Part shown: positions 1 through 10,600 of the stretch, one piece after another | How positions within the stretch are numbered: position 1 is the stretch's first letter | How the letters are laid out: each line of letters opens with the position of its first letter | NCBI GenBank assembly: GCA_013285915.1 | Contig: JABDGS010000015.1 | Span: 164-50,115, forward strand | Direction of reading: 5' to 3' | DNA: 49,952 nt | DNA from: Bacteroidota bacterium | Lineage (GTDB): Bacteria; Bacteroidota; Bacteroidia; Chitinophagales; Chitinophagaceae | Notes under the pieces: generated by a model | What the model was told of the DNA's origin: nothing | The model's input: the letters and a program-made list of their open reading frames with translations, nothing else | The model's database searches: none | Translations under genes and position numbers: made by a program

Positions 1-10
1 ATATTTCACG

Positions 11-397
11 ATGAACAACTATGAAATGACTGACAACGAGTTAACAGAACTTATCCTTAAATGTGCATTTTCAGTTCATTCTGCGTTGGGACCAGGTTTG
101 CTGGAGTCAACATATAAAGAATGCGTTGCTTACGAATTAAGTTTGCATGGACTGCTTGTTGAAATGGAAAAGCCAATGCCGTTGATATACAAGGATATAA
201 AGTTAGAAATTGGTTATAGAATGGATTTGTTAGTTGAAGAAAGGATTGTGGTAGAAGTAAAAGTGGTAGATGTTCTTAACGAGGTGCATACGGCCCAAAC
301 ATTGACATACTTACGCCTTGGTAATTATAAAATCGGTCTATTATTAAACTTTAAAGTAACATCACTAAAAAATGGCATCAAACGGCTTATTTTATAA
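11..397 (+). CDS. GxxExxY family protein (PD-(D/E)XK-like)
   Basis: 128-residue protein of the GxxExxY family. The name motif is visible as GLLESTY around residues 29-35, followed by a PD-(D/E)XK-like core: an Asp in RMDLLV near residue 72 and the E-x-K of VVEVKVV near residue 82. These proteins are common as single genes in Bacteroidota and their role is not established; the fold is nuclease-like, and a function in nucleic-acid metabolism is only inferred. The gene lies 10 bp from the window edge, so its upstream context cannot be seen. The ATG at 11 matches the usual family length (about 120-130 residues). It is followed by a short repeat-like gap and then a GNAT gene on the same strand. 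Confidence 0.88.
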   Translation: MNNYEMTDNELTELILKCAFSVHSALGPGLLESTYKECVAYELSLHGLLVEMEKPMPLIYKDIKLEIGYRMDLLVEERIVVEVKVVDVLNEVHTAQTLTYLRLGNYKIGLLLNFKVTSLKNGIKRLIL

Positions 398-452
398 CTC
401 CGTGAGACTCCTGTATTAAACTCAGTGTGACTCTGTGTCCAAAAAATAAAAA
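398..452. repeat. Degenerate short tandem words between genes (about 9-10 bp)
   Basis: The 55-bp gap carries repeated words of the form AACTCNGTG / GACTCTGTG at a spacing of 9-10 bp. It is a looser relative of the 7- and 8-bp arrays elsewhere in the window. It begins right after the stop codon of the upstream gene. No stem or promoter box is evident. Confidence 0.4.
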
Positions 453-1100
453 ATGGGTTATTTAGAAATCATATCACCAAATATCATCATCGTTAATATG
501 CAGACCCTGCATGCAGAACAGCTTGAAGCCTTGCAGCGTATTGTTTTTCCCAATCTTGCAGAAGCAGAATTGCTGCATGCAGAGCAATATAAAAAACATG
601 TGGAGATTTTCCCTGGAGGGCAGTTCGTTGCAATGGATGGCGATAAGGTAATTGGAGCCACATCAACCATCCGCTACCATTTTGATATTAACCAACAGGA
701 ACACCATACCTTTTATGAAGTAATGGGTGGCGGTTGGTTTACGACGCATGAGCCAGGTGGCGACTGGTTGTATGGTATGGATGTAAGCGTGCATCCTGGT
801 TACCGTGGTAAAGGCATAGCCAGGGCGTTATACAGGGCAAGGCAACATACCTGTTTACAACTTGGTTTAAAAGGGCAGATGACCGTGGGTATGTTAAACG
901 GTTATAGCAGTGTTGCCGATGAGATGAGGATTGATGAATATTATGAAAAAGTAAAGTCGCATGAATTATTTGATCCCACTGTTTCTGTCCAGGAAAAAAT
1001 AGGGTTTAAAATTGTTGGCCTTATGAAAAATTATTTAAATGACAGCACTTGCGGCAATGCCGGTGCTGTGATAGTGATGGACGTTAATGTGATGATTTGA
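453..1100 (+). CDS. GNAT family N-acetyltransferase
   Basis: 215-residue single-domain GNAT acyltransferase that would transfer an acetyl group from acetyl-CoA to an amine. The acetyl-CoA binding loop is the YRGKGIA segment near residue 122, preceded by the beta-4 strand GMDVSVHP. The C-terminal part (residues about 155-210) carries YEKVKS and an IGFKIVG strand typical of the fold. The substrate cannot be told from sequence. It sits upstream of a GabT-like aminotransferase, a second GNAT gene and an amidohydrolase, all on the plus strand but with 90-100 bp gaps, so joint amino-compound metabolism is possible but not shown. The ATG at 453 follows an A-rich leader. The stop codon is part of an ATTTGAAA repeat. 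Confidence 0.9.
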   Translation: MGYLEIISPNIIIVNMQTLHAEQLEALQRIVFPNLAEAELLHAEQYKKHVEIFPGGQFVAMDGDKVIGATSTIRYHFDINQQEHHTFYEVMGGGWFTTHEPGGDWLYGMDVSVHPGYRGKGIARALYRARQHTCLQLGLKGQMTVGMLNGYSSVADEMRIDEYYEKVKSHELFDPTVSVQEKIGFKIVGLMKNYLNDSTCGNAGAVIVMDVNVMI

Positions 1101-1118
1101 AAATTTGAAAATGAATAC
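1095..1118 (+). repeat. Octamer repeat ATTTGAAA overlapping a stop codon
   Basis: Two exact copies of ATTTGAAA (1095-1102, 1103-1110) followed by a diverged third unit (1111-1118). The first copy contains the TGA stop of the GNAT gene. This is one of several period-7/8 word arrays that touch gene ends in this window. Confidence 0.55.
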
Positions 1119-1163
1119 CAATAAATGCAGCTGTTAACACGACAGCGGGCGATAAAAAAAGCT

Positions 1164-1191
1164 TTAAACTATAAACTTCAAACTGTAAACT
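1164..1191 (+). repeat. Heptamer array NNAAACT, four units
   Basis: Four consecutive 7-bp units ending in AAACT (TTAAACT, ATAAACT, TCAAACT, GTAAACT) in exact register, 8 bp upstream of the ATG of the aminotransferase gene. The same word family precedes the GntR gene at 28530 and the zinc-ribbon gene at 41200. Confidence 0.75.
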
Positions 1192-1199
1192 GATTCTTC

Positions 1200-2546
1200 A
1201 TGTCGCATATTAATTTAGTTACCCCGATACCGGGTCCAAAGAGTAAGGTGATTTTAGAAAGAAGAAAGAACGCGTTACCAGCGGGTTTGGCGAAGTCAAC
1301 AGAGGTTGTTGTTGAAAAAGCAGAAGGCGGCATTATGTGGGATGTTGATGGCAACCAGTTGCTGGATTTTGCAGGCGGAATAGGCATGATAAACATCGGG
1401 CACCGGCCGGAGGCGGTTGTAAATGCGATTAAAGAGCAATTGGATAAATACATTCACACCTGCTCATTAGTTACCACTTATGAACCTTATATTGAATTAG
1501 CCGAATTACTTAATGCAATTACGCCAGGTACCTTCCCAAAAAAAACACTATTGTGCAACACTGGTACCGAAGCGGTTGAAAATGCTGTAATGCTTGCAAA
1601 ATATTATACCAAACGCCCCGGTGTTATTTGTTTTGAGGGTGCTTACCATGGCCGCAGCATGTTGACGCTTTCACTTACCAGTAAATACGGATTGTTTAAA
1701 AAGGGCTATGGTTCCTTTGCCAGTGATGTTTACCGTTTGCCCGTACCCAATATGTATCGTGTACCAGAAGGGATGACTGCGGATGAATACCTGCAATGGA
1801 GCATAAACAACTTAGACCATGCATTGATAGCGCAGGTTGACCCCGAGGCCGTTGCAGCTATTATTATTGAGCCTGTACTGGGCGAAGGCGGGTTTGTAGC
1901 CGTACCCGCACCTTTTTTACAAAAAATAAGGGAGATATGCGATAAACACGGTATAGTAATGATAGCTGATGAAATTCAATGCGGCAGCGGCCGTACGGGT
2001 AAATTCCTGGCCATAGAGCATAGTAATGTAGTGCCTGATATAGTGACCATAGCAAAATCAATGGGTGCTGGGATGCCAATTAGCGCGGTGGTGGGCAAAG
2101 CGGAGATAATGGATTGCACGCATTTGGGCGGCGTGGGCGGCACTTATGGTGGCAGTCCGGTTTCAGCCGTAGCGGCAATAGAAACATTAAAGATCATCAG
2201 TTCAGCTGCTTTTCTACAACGTGCAAAAGCAGTTGGAGAACTGGTACATTTACGGTTGCAAGCCTGGAAAGAAAAATATAGTGTTGTAGGCGATGTGCGG
2301 GGTGTTGGCGCGATGCAATTGGTGGAATTTGTAAAAGACCGGAATACAAAGGAGCCCGATATGCAAACGGCCATGAATGTATTAAAGGACGCTGTTAGCC
2401 ATGGTATTATCTTAATTCGCGCAGGCTTATACAGTAATTGTATAAGGTTATTACCACCTATTGTTATGACTGATGAGCAATTACATGAGGGATTGACGGT
2501 GTTGGAAATGGCTATAGCAAGGGCACAAAGCAATAAAGATATATAA
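1200..2546 (+). CDS. gabT: Class III aminotransferase, GabT-like (4-aminobutyrate--2-oxoglutarate transaminase)
   Basis: 448-residue PLP-dependent fold-type I class III aminotransferase. It would move the omega-amino group of GABA or a related amine to 2-oxoglutarate in the cytoplasm. Visible motifs: WDVDGNQLLDFAGGIG (about 47-62), the phosphate-binding CNTGTEAVENAV (about 118-129), GAYHGRS (about 145), IIEPVLGEGGF (about 222), the PLP-contacting IADEIQCGSGRTGK (about 256) and the Schiff-base lysine in IAKSMGAGMP (about 285). Length and motif spacing match GabT and close relatives, but acetylornithine or other omega-aminotransferases cannot be excluded. No succinate-semialdehyde dehydrogenase gene lies nearby. 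The ATG at 1200 follows a heptamer array; the family N-terminus fits this start. Confidence 0.85.
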   Translation: MSHINLVTPIPGPKSKVILERRKNALPAGLAKSTEVVVEKAEGGIMWDVDGNQLLDFAGGIGMINIGHRPEAVVNAIKEQLDKYIHTCSLVTTYEPYIELAELLNAITPGTFPKKTLLCNTGTEAVENAVMLAKYYTKRPGVICFEGAYHGRSMLTLSLTSKYGLFKKGYGSFASDVYRLPVPNMYRVPEGMTADEYLQWSINNLDHALIAQVDPEAVAAIIIEPVLGEGGFVAVPAPFLQKIREICDKHGIVMIADEIQCGSGRTGKFLAIEHSNVVPDIVTIAKSMGAGMPISAVVGKAEIMDCTHLGGVGGTYGGSPVSAVAAIETLKIISSAAFLQRAKAVGELVHLRLQAWKEKYSVVGDVRGVGAMQLVEFVKDRNTKEPDMQTAMNVLKDAVSHGIILIRAGLYSNCIRLLPPIVMTDEQLHEGLTVLEMAIARAQSNKDI

Positions 2547-2607
2547 TGACGTGCTTTGATGCATGATTTAAAATAATGGCAGGTGTTTCAATAGTATTTG
2601 CAATCTT

Positions 2608-2639
2608 ATTGACCCATTTACAAATGACCTAATGACGAT
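2608..2639 (+). repeat. Octamer array ATTGACCC/ATGACCTA-like
   Basis: Four loosely conserved 8-bp units beginning with AT(T/G)(G/T)AC at 2608, 2616, 2624 and 2632. The array ends 3 bp before the ATG of the downstream GNAT gene. It is degenerate and weaker than the arrays at 23924 or 45530. Confidence 0.45.
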
Positions 2640-2642
2640 TAT

Positions 2643-3062
2643 ATGGAGATACAAATAGCAAAAACAGAGCAGGATATTTTAAAATGCTGGGATGCGATGC
2701 ATGCCCTGCGGCCGCACCTGGATAAAGAACAGTTTGTACCCATAATGCAGGAAATGATAAGTGAAGGGTACATACTTGCTTTTATTGAGCAGGATGGTGT
2801 GGCTGTTTCAGCCACCGGGTACCGCTACATGCAGTCTCTTTTTATAGGCAAGTATTATCACATTGATGACCTTTCAACATTGCAATCTGCGAGAGGTAAT
2901 GGTTATGGCGGGATATTATTGCAATATGTGGCAGAAGAAGCCAGAAAAAATGGCCTCGCGGCCCTAACGCTTGACAGTGGTTACGCCAGGCATGATGCCC
3001 ATAGGCTGTATTTGAATAAAGGGTTTGTTTTAGCTTCACATCACTTTATAAAAAAATTATAA
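2643..3062 (+). CDS. GNAT family N-acetyltransferase
   Basis: 139-residue compact GNAT acetyltransferase. The acetyl-CoA site is the ARGNGYGGIL segment near residue 83-92 after the strand IDDLSTLQS. A C-terminal LDSGYARHDAHRLYLNKGF segment (about 113-131) matches the typical end of the fold, where the Tyr is the usual general acid. It is unrelated in detail to the longer GNAT protein at 453. Only 3 bp separate its stop from the TTG start of the amidohydrolase, so the two are very probably translated from one message. The substrate is unknown. Confidence 0.88.
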   Translation: MEIQIAKTEQDILKCWDAMHALRPHLDKEQFVPIMQEMISEGYILAFIEQDGVAVSATGYRYMQSLFIGKYYHIDDLSTLQSARGNGYGGILLQYVAEEARKNGLAALTLDSGYARHDAHRLYLNKGFVLASHHFIKKL

Positions 3063-3065
3063 CTA

Positions 3066-4640
3066 TTGCCGGCGCAGTTAATTATATACAACGGAGATGT
3101 TCTCACTCAAAATAGCAAACAGCCTTTCGCAGAGGCAATTGCCGTTGATAGTGATAAGTTTATAGCTATTGGAAGTAATGAGGAGATATTGCGTTTAAAA
3201 GAAACTAATACTACTGTTATTGATGCAAATGGTAAAACAATACTCCCGGGGTTTATTGATGCCCACATACATATTTGGAAAGTTGGCAATTTAAAAACAT
3301 TCCTGCTTGATGTGAGAGGCGTTGGAAGCATTGAAGAGATGCAGGATAAGCTTACGGACTTTATAAAGCAAAACCCCGGCATAGGCTGGGTGCAGGCGCG
3401 TGGCTTTAACGAAGCCAACATGAAAGAGCAGCGCCTGCCCACCAAAGAAGACCTTGACAAAATAACAACAGAAAGGCCACTGTATTTAATACGCACTTGT
3501 GCACATATTGGTGTAGCAAATTCAAAGGCTATGGAGATATCGGGCATTACACCTCAAATGCATGTTCCAACTGGTGGTGAAGTCCGCGCAGGCGATGATG
3601 GTAAACCCAATGGCATTTTTACAGAAACAGCATTGGGCTTAATTACTAACAATATACCTGCGTACTCAGCGAAGGATTATGCAATAATGATAAAAGCAGC
3701 GGAAGATGAACTATTAAGCTATGGTATAACTTCGGCAACTGATCCAGCCGTAATGCCAGACCTACTGGATTGTTATTGTAAACTTGAACAGCAAGGTAAA
3801 CTGCGTGTACGCGTAAATGCCTTTCCCATACGGGTGCCGGATGGAGGTGAAGAAGCACTGCCGTTACCATCCATGTATTCTTCAAATTACCTCAATATAA
3901 ATACAGTAAAATTTTTTGCAGACGGCGGATTGAGCAGCCAAACATCAGCAATGAACCTTCCTTATAAAAATTCAGACTATAGAGGTGTTTTGCGTTTAAC
4001 TGAGGAGTTCTTCTACCCTATTGCCAAACAAGCCGCTGATAACGGATTTGGCATTGCCACGCATGCCATTGGCGACCGGGCGATTGATGTTGTGATGAAT
4101 GTGTATGAAAAGATCAGATCGCAGAGCAACGTCAACCTCCGTATAGAGCATTTGGGGCTGCCCTCCCAACGAATTTTAGAGCGAATGCAAGCATTAAACA
4201 TACACTGTGTGTCGCAGAGCGTTTTTTTGAAAGAACTTGGTAAGAACTTCGCTTTGTATCTGGATGAAGAAAGACTGCACCGGTGTTACCCATACCGGAG
4301 TATTTTAAACGCCGGCGTTAATCTTGCATTTTCCAGCGATGCACCTGTTGTGAAAGATTCTAATCCAGTCACGGGCATTAAAGCCGCAATGTACCGAAAG
4401 GATGCAGCGGGCAATGTTATTGGGCCACAGGAAACAATATCGCTGCAAGATGCGTTACGCGCTTATACCCTTGGAGCAGCCAGCGCGAATAACAATGCAA
4501 ACGATGTTGGTAGTATTGAGGTTGGTAAAAAAGCAGATTTTATTTTATTAAATAAAACGTTACAGAACACCATCACTGAAAATGAAGATTTGTATGTAAC
4601 ATCTACTTATGTTGGCGGTAAGCTATTGTATTCGCGCTGA
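3066..4640 (+). CDS. Amidohydrolase family protein, YtcJ-like
   Basis: 524-residue metal-dependent hydrolase of the amidohydrolase_3 (YtcJ) group, a TIM barrel flanked by a beta-sandwich. Visible metal ligands: DAHIHIW (about 68-74), the strand with THAIGDRAID (about 333), RIEHLG (about 359) and the Asp in SSDAPV (about 431). It would hydrolyse C-N or C-O bonds of a small cyclic or N-acyl compound; the substrate is unknown. The start is the TTG at 3066: no in-frame ATG lies near, and MPAQLIIYNGDVLT fits the usual N-terminus of the family. It is tightly coupled to the upstream GNAT gene (3-bp gap) and converges with the giant T9SS protein gene 11 bp downstream. Confidence 0.88.
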   Translation: MPAQLIIYNGDVLTQNSKQPFAEAIAVDSDKFIAIGSNEEILRLKETNTTVIDANGKTILPGFIDAHIHIWKVGNLKTFLLDVRGVGSIEEMQDKLTDFIKQNPGIGWVQARGFNEANMKEQRLPTKEDLDKITTERPLYLIRTCAHIGVANSKAMEISGITPQMHVPTGGEVRAGDDGKPNGIFTETALGLITNNIPAYSAKDYAIMIKAAEDELLSYGITSATDPAVMPDLLDCYCKLEQQGKLRVRVNAFPIRVPDGGEEALPLPSMYSSNYLNINTVKFFADGGLSSQTSAMNLPYKNSDYRGVLRLTEEFFYPIAKQAADNGFGIATHAIGDRAIDVVMNVYEKIRSQSNVNLRIEHLGLPSQRILERMQALNIHCVSQSVFLKELGKNFALYLDEERLHRCYPYRSILNAGVNLAFSSDAPVVKDSNPVTGIKAAMYRKDAAGNVIGPQETISLQDALRAYTLGAASANNNANDVGSIEVGKKADFILLNKTLQNTITENEDLYVTSTYVGGKLLYSR

Positions 4641-4651
4641 CCTTAGCTACT

Positions 4652-7600
4652 CTATCTTATCAAAACAACCGTTCCTTTTCTATAAATATTGCCGCAAATG
4701 GTAGCCGCTTTTATTTGGTACACAAATGTACCGGTCGGCTGCGGTGTGCCATTAAATGTACCATCCCAGCATTTTGAAGGGTCGTTGGTATAAAAAACAC
4801 GGTTACCCCAACGATTATATACAGCAAATTCAAGCGTTTTTATTCCGCCCCAGTACTTCAATCCAAAACAATCGTTCACGTTATCGCCATTTGGTGTAAA
4901 TGCAGATGGCATTTTGTACCCGTTGTCTGCATTGCGTACAATAACATTTACTGTAACACTATCTGTGGCGGTGCAGCCATTTTTCTTTATAATAACATAA
5001 TAAGTTGTTGTTTCTAATGGAATGGCAATAGGGCTAGCCATAGCAGGGTGGTCAAGCGTAGCAGCCGGAGTCCACGTATATTGATCACCACCTGTTGCCT
5101 GTAATGTAGCAGAACCGATTACACAGTCAACATCGTTTGATTTGGTTACCGAAGTAGCCAGTTTATCATTTACAGTAATCGTTGACGAAACCGTATCGGT
5201 TATTTTACAGGTATTGTTAGTAATTATAACATTATACGTTGTGTTGCCTAACGGGTTAACCTGCGTTGAAGCACTGGTTGGGCTTACAACTGTTTCGGGC
5301 GGGTACCATTGATAGGTATCTCCACCCGATGCATTGAGTGTTAGTTGATCACCCACGCAAATTTGTTTGGATGTTGGATCAACAGCAAATACCGGTTTTG
5401 GGATCACTGCAACTGTTACCGAAGCATTGGTTGTACATTTATTAACATCTGTTACCTGCACCGTATAGGTTGTAGTAGCAGCGGGAGAAGCAACCGGGTT
5501 ATTTGCCAAACTGTTGTCCAGGCCTGCAACAGGCAACCAGCTATAACTTACATTATTGCCGGAAACCGCTGTTAACTGGCTACCTGCCCCCGCGCATAAG
5601 GTGGTATCGCCAAAAGCCTGAACCACAGGCAATGGATTTACCGCTATATTAACTGTATCCTGAACGGAGCATTGCGACCCTGGGTTTACGATGATTATAT
5701 ATTGAGTATTACTTGCGGGGCTGGCAATTGGACTTTGAACACCTGGGTTAGACAAGTCTGCTGCCGGGCTCCAGTTGTACGCATTCCCATTAACCACATT
5801 CGTTATTAATTGAACAGAAGCACCGTTGCATATTGCTGTATCGGCAATAGTGGCAACTGTTGGTTGTGGCAACACTGATATAGTAATTGAATCGGTATTG
5901 TTACAGCCATTTGTGCCTGTTACCTGCACAAAGTATTTTGTTGTGTTTAAAGGCGTTGCCGTGGGGTTACTTGAAGATGCGTCATTTAATGTAGCCGATG
6001 GCAACCAGCTATAAACAGCGTTCGCTGCCGATATCGCAAGAAGCTGAACAGAAGCGCCTGAACACAAAGTAGTATCAGTTGATACCTTTAGTGCGGGCAA
6101 CGGATTAACAGTTACGTTAACAGAGTCTTTTACGGAGCATTGCGTGCCCGGGTTAACAGTAATTATATATTTAGTGTTGCCTGCTGGGTTTGCAACCGGG
6201 TTTTGTTGTGTTGCATCAGACAGCCCTGCCGACGGCGACCAACTAAATGTGTTGCTATTGGTTACAGTTGTTGTTAACTGTATATGCACACCACTGCATA
6301 TAGCAGTATCTGCAATTGTTTTAACGGTGGGCTGTTGCAAGACAGTTACAGTAACAGAATCTGCAATACTGCATCCACCTTTACTTACAGCATTAATAAT
6401 GTATGTTGTAGTGGCGGACGGCGAAGCAATGGGTGATATATCAGCAGGGCTGCTTAAACCAACCGATGGAGACCAGATAAAGGTACTGTAAGGCGAAACA
6501 GTGGCCTGTATTTGTACGCTACTGCCAGCGCATATTGATGTATTGGGGGACACCTTCACCGCAACTGAATCTACCTGGATATTTACCGAATCGTATTTTA
6601 TGCTGACCTCAGCAAAAGAAATATCATCAAGGGCAAAATCATTACCCAATACCTCGATGTTTTTGTTGATGATAGAGATGTCTGCCTTGTCAGTATCGCC
6701 TGAGTTCCATGTAACAAAAAATTGTTTCCAGTTACAGGTTGGCAGTTCTGCGTTAAAGATATTTCCAATAGTTTTTCCGTTGATATAAAACTGCAGCGAT
6801 GCGGGATTAACACCAAAAATGGGCTGTAGCCAGGCAGAAAATGCGTAGTTGGTATTTGGTTTTACTGTAATAGTTTCAGACCAAACTTTTAAATCTGGTG
6901 CGGGATTGCCATTAACAAGCATCATACTGCCACTATTGCCGGTGTGGTCGCTGCAGGCCGCCGTGCCACCGTTCCATGCGTTGGGGTTTTTACCTACATA
7001 ATATTGCCCTTCGGTTGTATTGATGGCTGTATATTCATAACCTGAATTAAACCCAGTATTGCCCAGTGAGAAATCGCCGTTAACAATAAGATTGGAGCCA
7101 ATAGTTTGAGAGCTTAAATGGTAAGTAGTATTTTTTGTAACAGTGGCGACGGGATTGGCTATATCGGTAGCTGAGAGCCCGGTTGAAGGGCTCCAGCAAT
7201 AGCTTAAGGCAGGCAGCGCATTCAACTGCACGCTGATGTTTTTGCATAGCAAGGTATCATTAGTTGTTATAAGGCTATCATGCATAAAGCTTACATCAAT
7301 GCTTTTGGTAATGCTTCCAATACAGCCAGCAGCATTTTGCACGGTTAATGTAACTTTATAGGTACCGTAACCATTATATGTAACCGGCGGTGAAAGTACG
7401 TTGCCGGCTTTTTGGCCATCGCCAAAATCCCATGATACAGAGGCTGTTTGCGGCGTTTCATTGTTAAACTGGAAAGATGCAGGGCTGCACACATCCTGCT
7501 TAAAGCTGAAATCAGCATTTGTTTGGCAAATGCAATTGCCAATTTTTACAGTGACTGAGTCCTGGGCGGCACAACCTGCGGCATTTTTAGCAGTTACAAA

Positions 7601-10600
7601 GTATTTTGTTGTGGCAAGAGGTTTTACCGCGATAGATGAAGCGGTTGGATTTGTTATACCTGCCGATGGCAGCCAGCTGTAGCTTGACCCGCCTGATGCT
7701 TTTAAATACGCTGAGTCACCGAGGCAAATGGTAGTATCATTAGTTAAACTAATATTGGGGCCAGCTAAAACCACCACCTGTTTGCATAACGAATTTTGCG
7801 AAGGGAGGCTATCATCAATAGTAAGGTTAATAGTATATATGCCAGGGGCAGCGTATGTTACTGAAGGCGGATTTTGTTTTGTTGAGTTAGGTACACTTGC
7901 ACTATTGCAGCCCGCAAATTTTAGCCGGGTCATAGTATTGTTACTAACATTTGTAATAAAACTGTAAATATCAGACCCTATCCTGAAAAGCTTTGAAAGA
8001 GAATGCGGGAAGTCAAAATTGCCGATATTACCGAGTGAAACAGCGGTTGGAATACTTGTAAGATCGCCGTTAAAATTAAATTTCAGCAGGTCGTTTGACG
8101 CTCCGTTAACCGCAAAGCCAATGATGCCCTCGCACGACTTAAGAATTGTAAAGTCCCTTGGCTGGCCAAATAAATTGCCAGGATTGCCTAAGTTTACCGG
8201 GGTGGGTGTGTTATTAAGCAACGATTTACCAAAGTCAAGCCTTGTTAATGTTTGCCCCACGCCATTTGTTATAAAAACCCGCCAGTACCCATTATCATTT
8301 GCTGCATAAATGCCGGTAGGATAATTAAAAAGATTGCCAATGTTGCCCAAATTAGTTCCGGCTGGCGGCGTTGAAAAATCAACTCCAAAATCAAACCTTG
8401 TAATAGTATTGTTTTTTGAATTTGTTGTAAACCCATGCCATGCAGCCCCATCCTGGAACATGTATAAGTCTATTGGCTGGTACATATTACCGATATTGCC
8501 CCAGTCAGTAGCTGTTGGGGTATTGTTACTTAAATCTGTGCCAAATTCAATTTTTACTAATTGGGGGTGCGTTCCAAAATCAGGGTCGCCACCTACTATA
8601 AAGGCATACCATTTTCCGTTGCTTTTTACAACCTGTATACCTTCAGTGTTTATTTCTAGCGTGCCGCCAAAATTGCCAAGGTCGTATGAAGTTGGGTTAT
8701 TTAGCAGGCTACCGCCAAATTCAAGCCTGGTAAGATGGCCTGAATAGTTGTTTACCACGAAACCGTAGTAATTGCCATTTTGGTTGGCAAAGTCGGTAAA
8801 TACCGGCCCGCTAACATTACCGGGGTTGCCAAGGTTATCTGCAACAGGCGGCTGGTTAATATCCGCAGTGCAAAAACTCCAAAAATAACTGCTTGCGCCG
8901 GTAGTTGTATTGGTTATACTTACCGGGCTGTTTACGCAAACAGTATCTGGGGCCGTAAACCCAATATTTGCATTAGTACAGGCACTAACATTTACCACTA
9001 CAGAATCTTTTGAAACACAGCCTGTACTATTTTTAGCGGTTACAAAATACTTTGTGGTTAATGTTGGTTTTACAGCAATAGAAGCGCTATTGGGGTTAGA
9101 AATACCCGCTGAAGGTAACCAGCTATAACTTACACCGCCAGAGGCCTTCAAGTGCGCTGAATCGCCGTTACAAATAGTAGTTTGACCAGTAAAGGCAATT
9201 TTTGGGCCGCCAATTACAACTACCTGTTTGCATAACGAATTTTGCGTTGAAAGCCCGTCGTCTACCGTGAGGTTTATGTTATATACACCCGGAGTAGCGT
9301 ATGCTACAGGTGATGGATTTTGCAATTGAGAATAAGGCAAGCTTGCATTTGTACAACCTGCAAATTTAATGCGTGTTAGTGCACTGGTAGTAGCATTAGG
9401 GATAAAGCTATATATATCCGCCCCCACCCTGAATAATTTTGAAATTGAGTGCGGAAAACTAAGATTCCCGATATTCCCCAGTGATGTGGCGGTGGGTATG
9501 CTTGTTAAATCGCCATGAAAATCGAGTTTTACAATATCATTTGTTGCATGGTTAACAACAAACCCAAAGGCCTCACCACAAAATTTTATAACGCTAATAT
9601 CCCTGGGGTTGTGCATAGTATTGCTCAACTGGCTATTTGCAATATTAACTGCGGTTGGATTATTGTTTAACAGTGATGCCCCAAAATCAAGCCTGGTAAT
9701 GGTGCCATCGTCAGGTGGCGTAAAGCCCTCATCGTAGCTGTTAATTATAAACATACGCCAGTTGTTATTGTCGTTAATAACAAAAAATCCTGTGGGTAAA
9801 TTCAGGTTGCTGCCCGGTGGCACAGCCAGGTTTGTTGCTGTGGGTGTATTTTCAAAGCTGTTGGTAAAATCAAATCTCGTTATGGTATTCCCATCTTTGT
9901 TAATAGTAAAACCATACCATCTGCCATTGTCCTGGAAAATTTGCAGATCGTGCGGAAAATTAAGGTACCCATTAAGATTACCCCAATCAGTAACAACAGG
10001 CTTGTTATTGGTGATAGAACTTCCAAAAGAAAGTTTTACTATCTTGGGCTGTGTACCTGCTTCGGGGCCGCCGCCAACAATAATAGCATACCATTTTCCT
10101 TCATTTTTAATTACCTGTACCCCTTCAGTTGAGGCGGAAGGCAATACACCGCCAAAACTGCCTAAGTTGGTAGCAACAGGCGTATTAAGCATACTGTTAC
10201 CAAAGTCCAGGCGGGCTATTGAACCCGAATAATAACTAGTAACAAATGCATAATAATTACCATTATCGCTAACAATATCAGTAAATACTGGTGTATTAAA
10301 AACATTACCAACATTGCCAAGATTTGTACCCGTTGGGTCGTGGTTTACATCAGCCGTGCAAAAATTCCAATAATATGATGAAGCGCCTGTGCTGGTATTA
10401 GTAATATTAACGGGGCTATTTACACAAACGGTGTCTGGTATGGTAAAATTGGGTGTTACTGTTACCTGCTTAACACAGTTTATTATGTTCGGAGGCGTAT
10501 AATTGCTATTTGCTACAGCAAGACTCTCAACAGCACCTGCAATAGGTGCAGTAGTTGTTGTTGGCCAGGTAAAGTTGCTTGGAATATACGGCTCGTTATT

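Noticed and set aside
9762-10232. Plus-strand frames (156, 137, 118 codons and others) inside the giant T9SS gene region
   Set aside because: They are shadows of the internal repeats of the minus-strand gene; the repeated products arise from the duplicated block.
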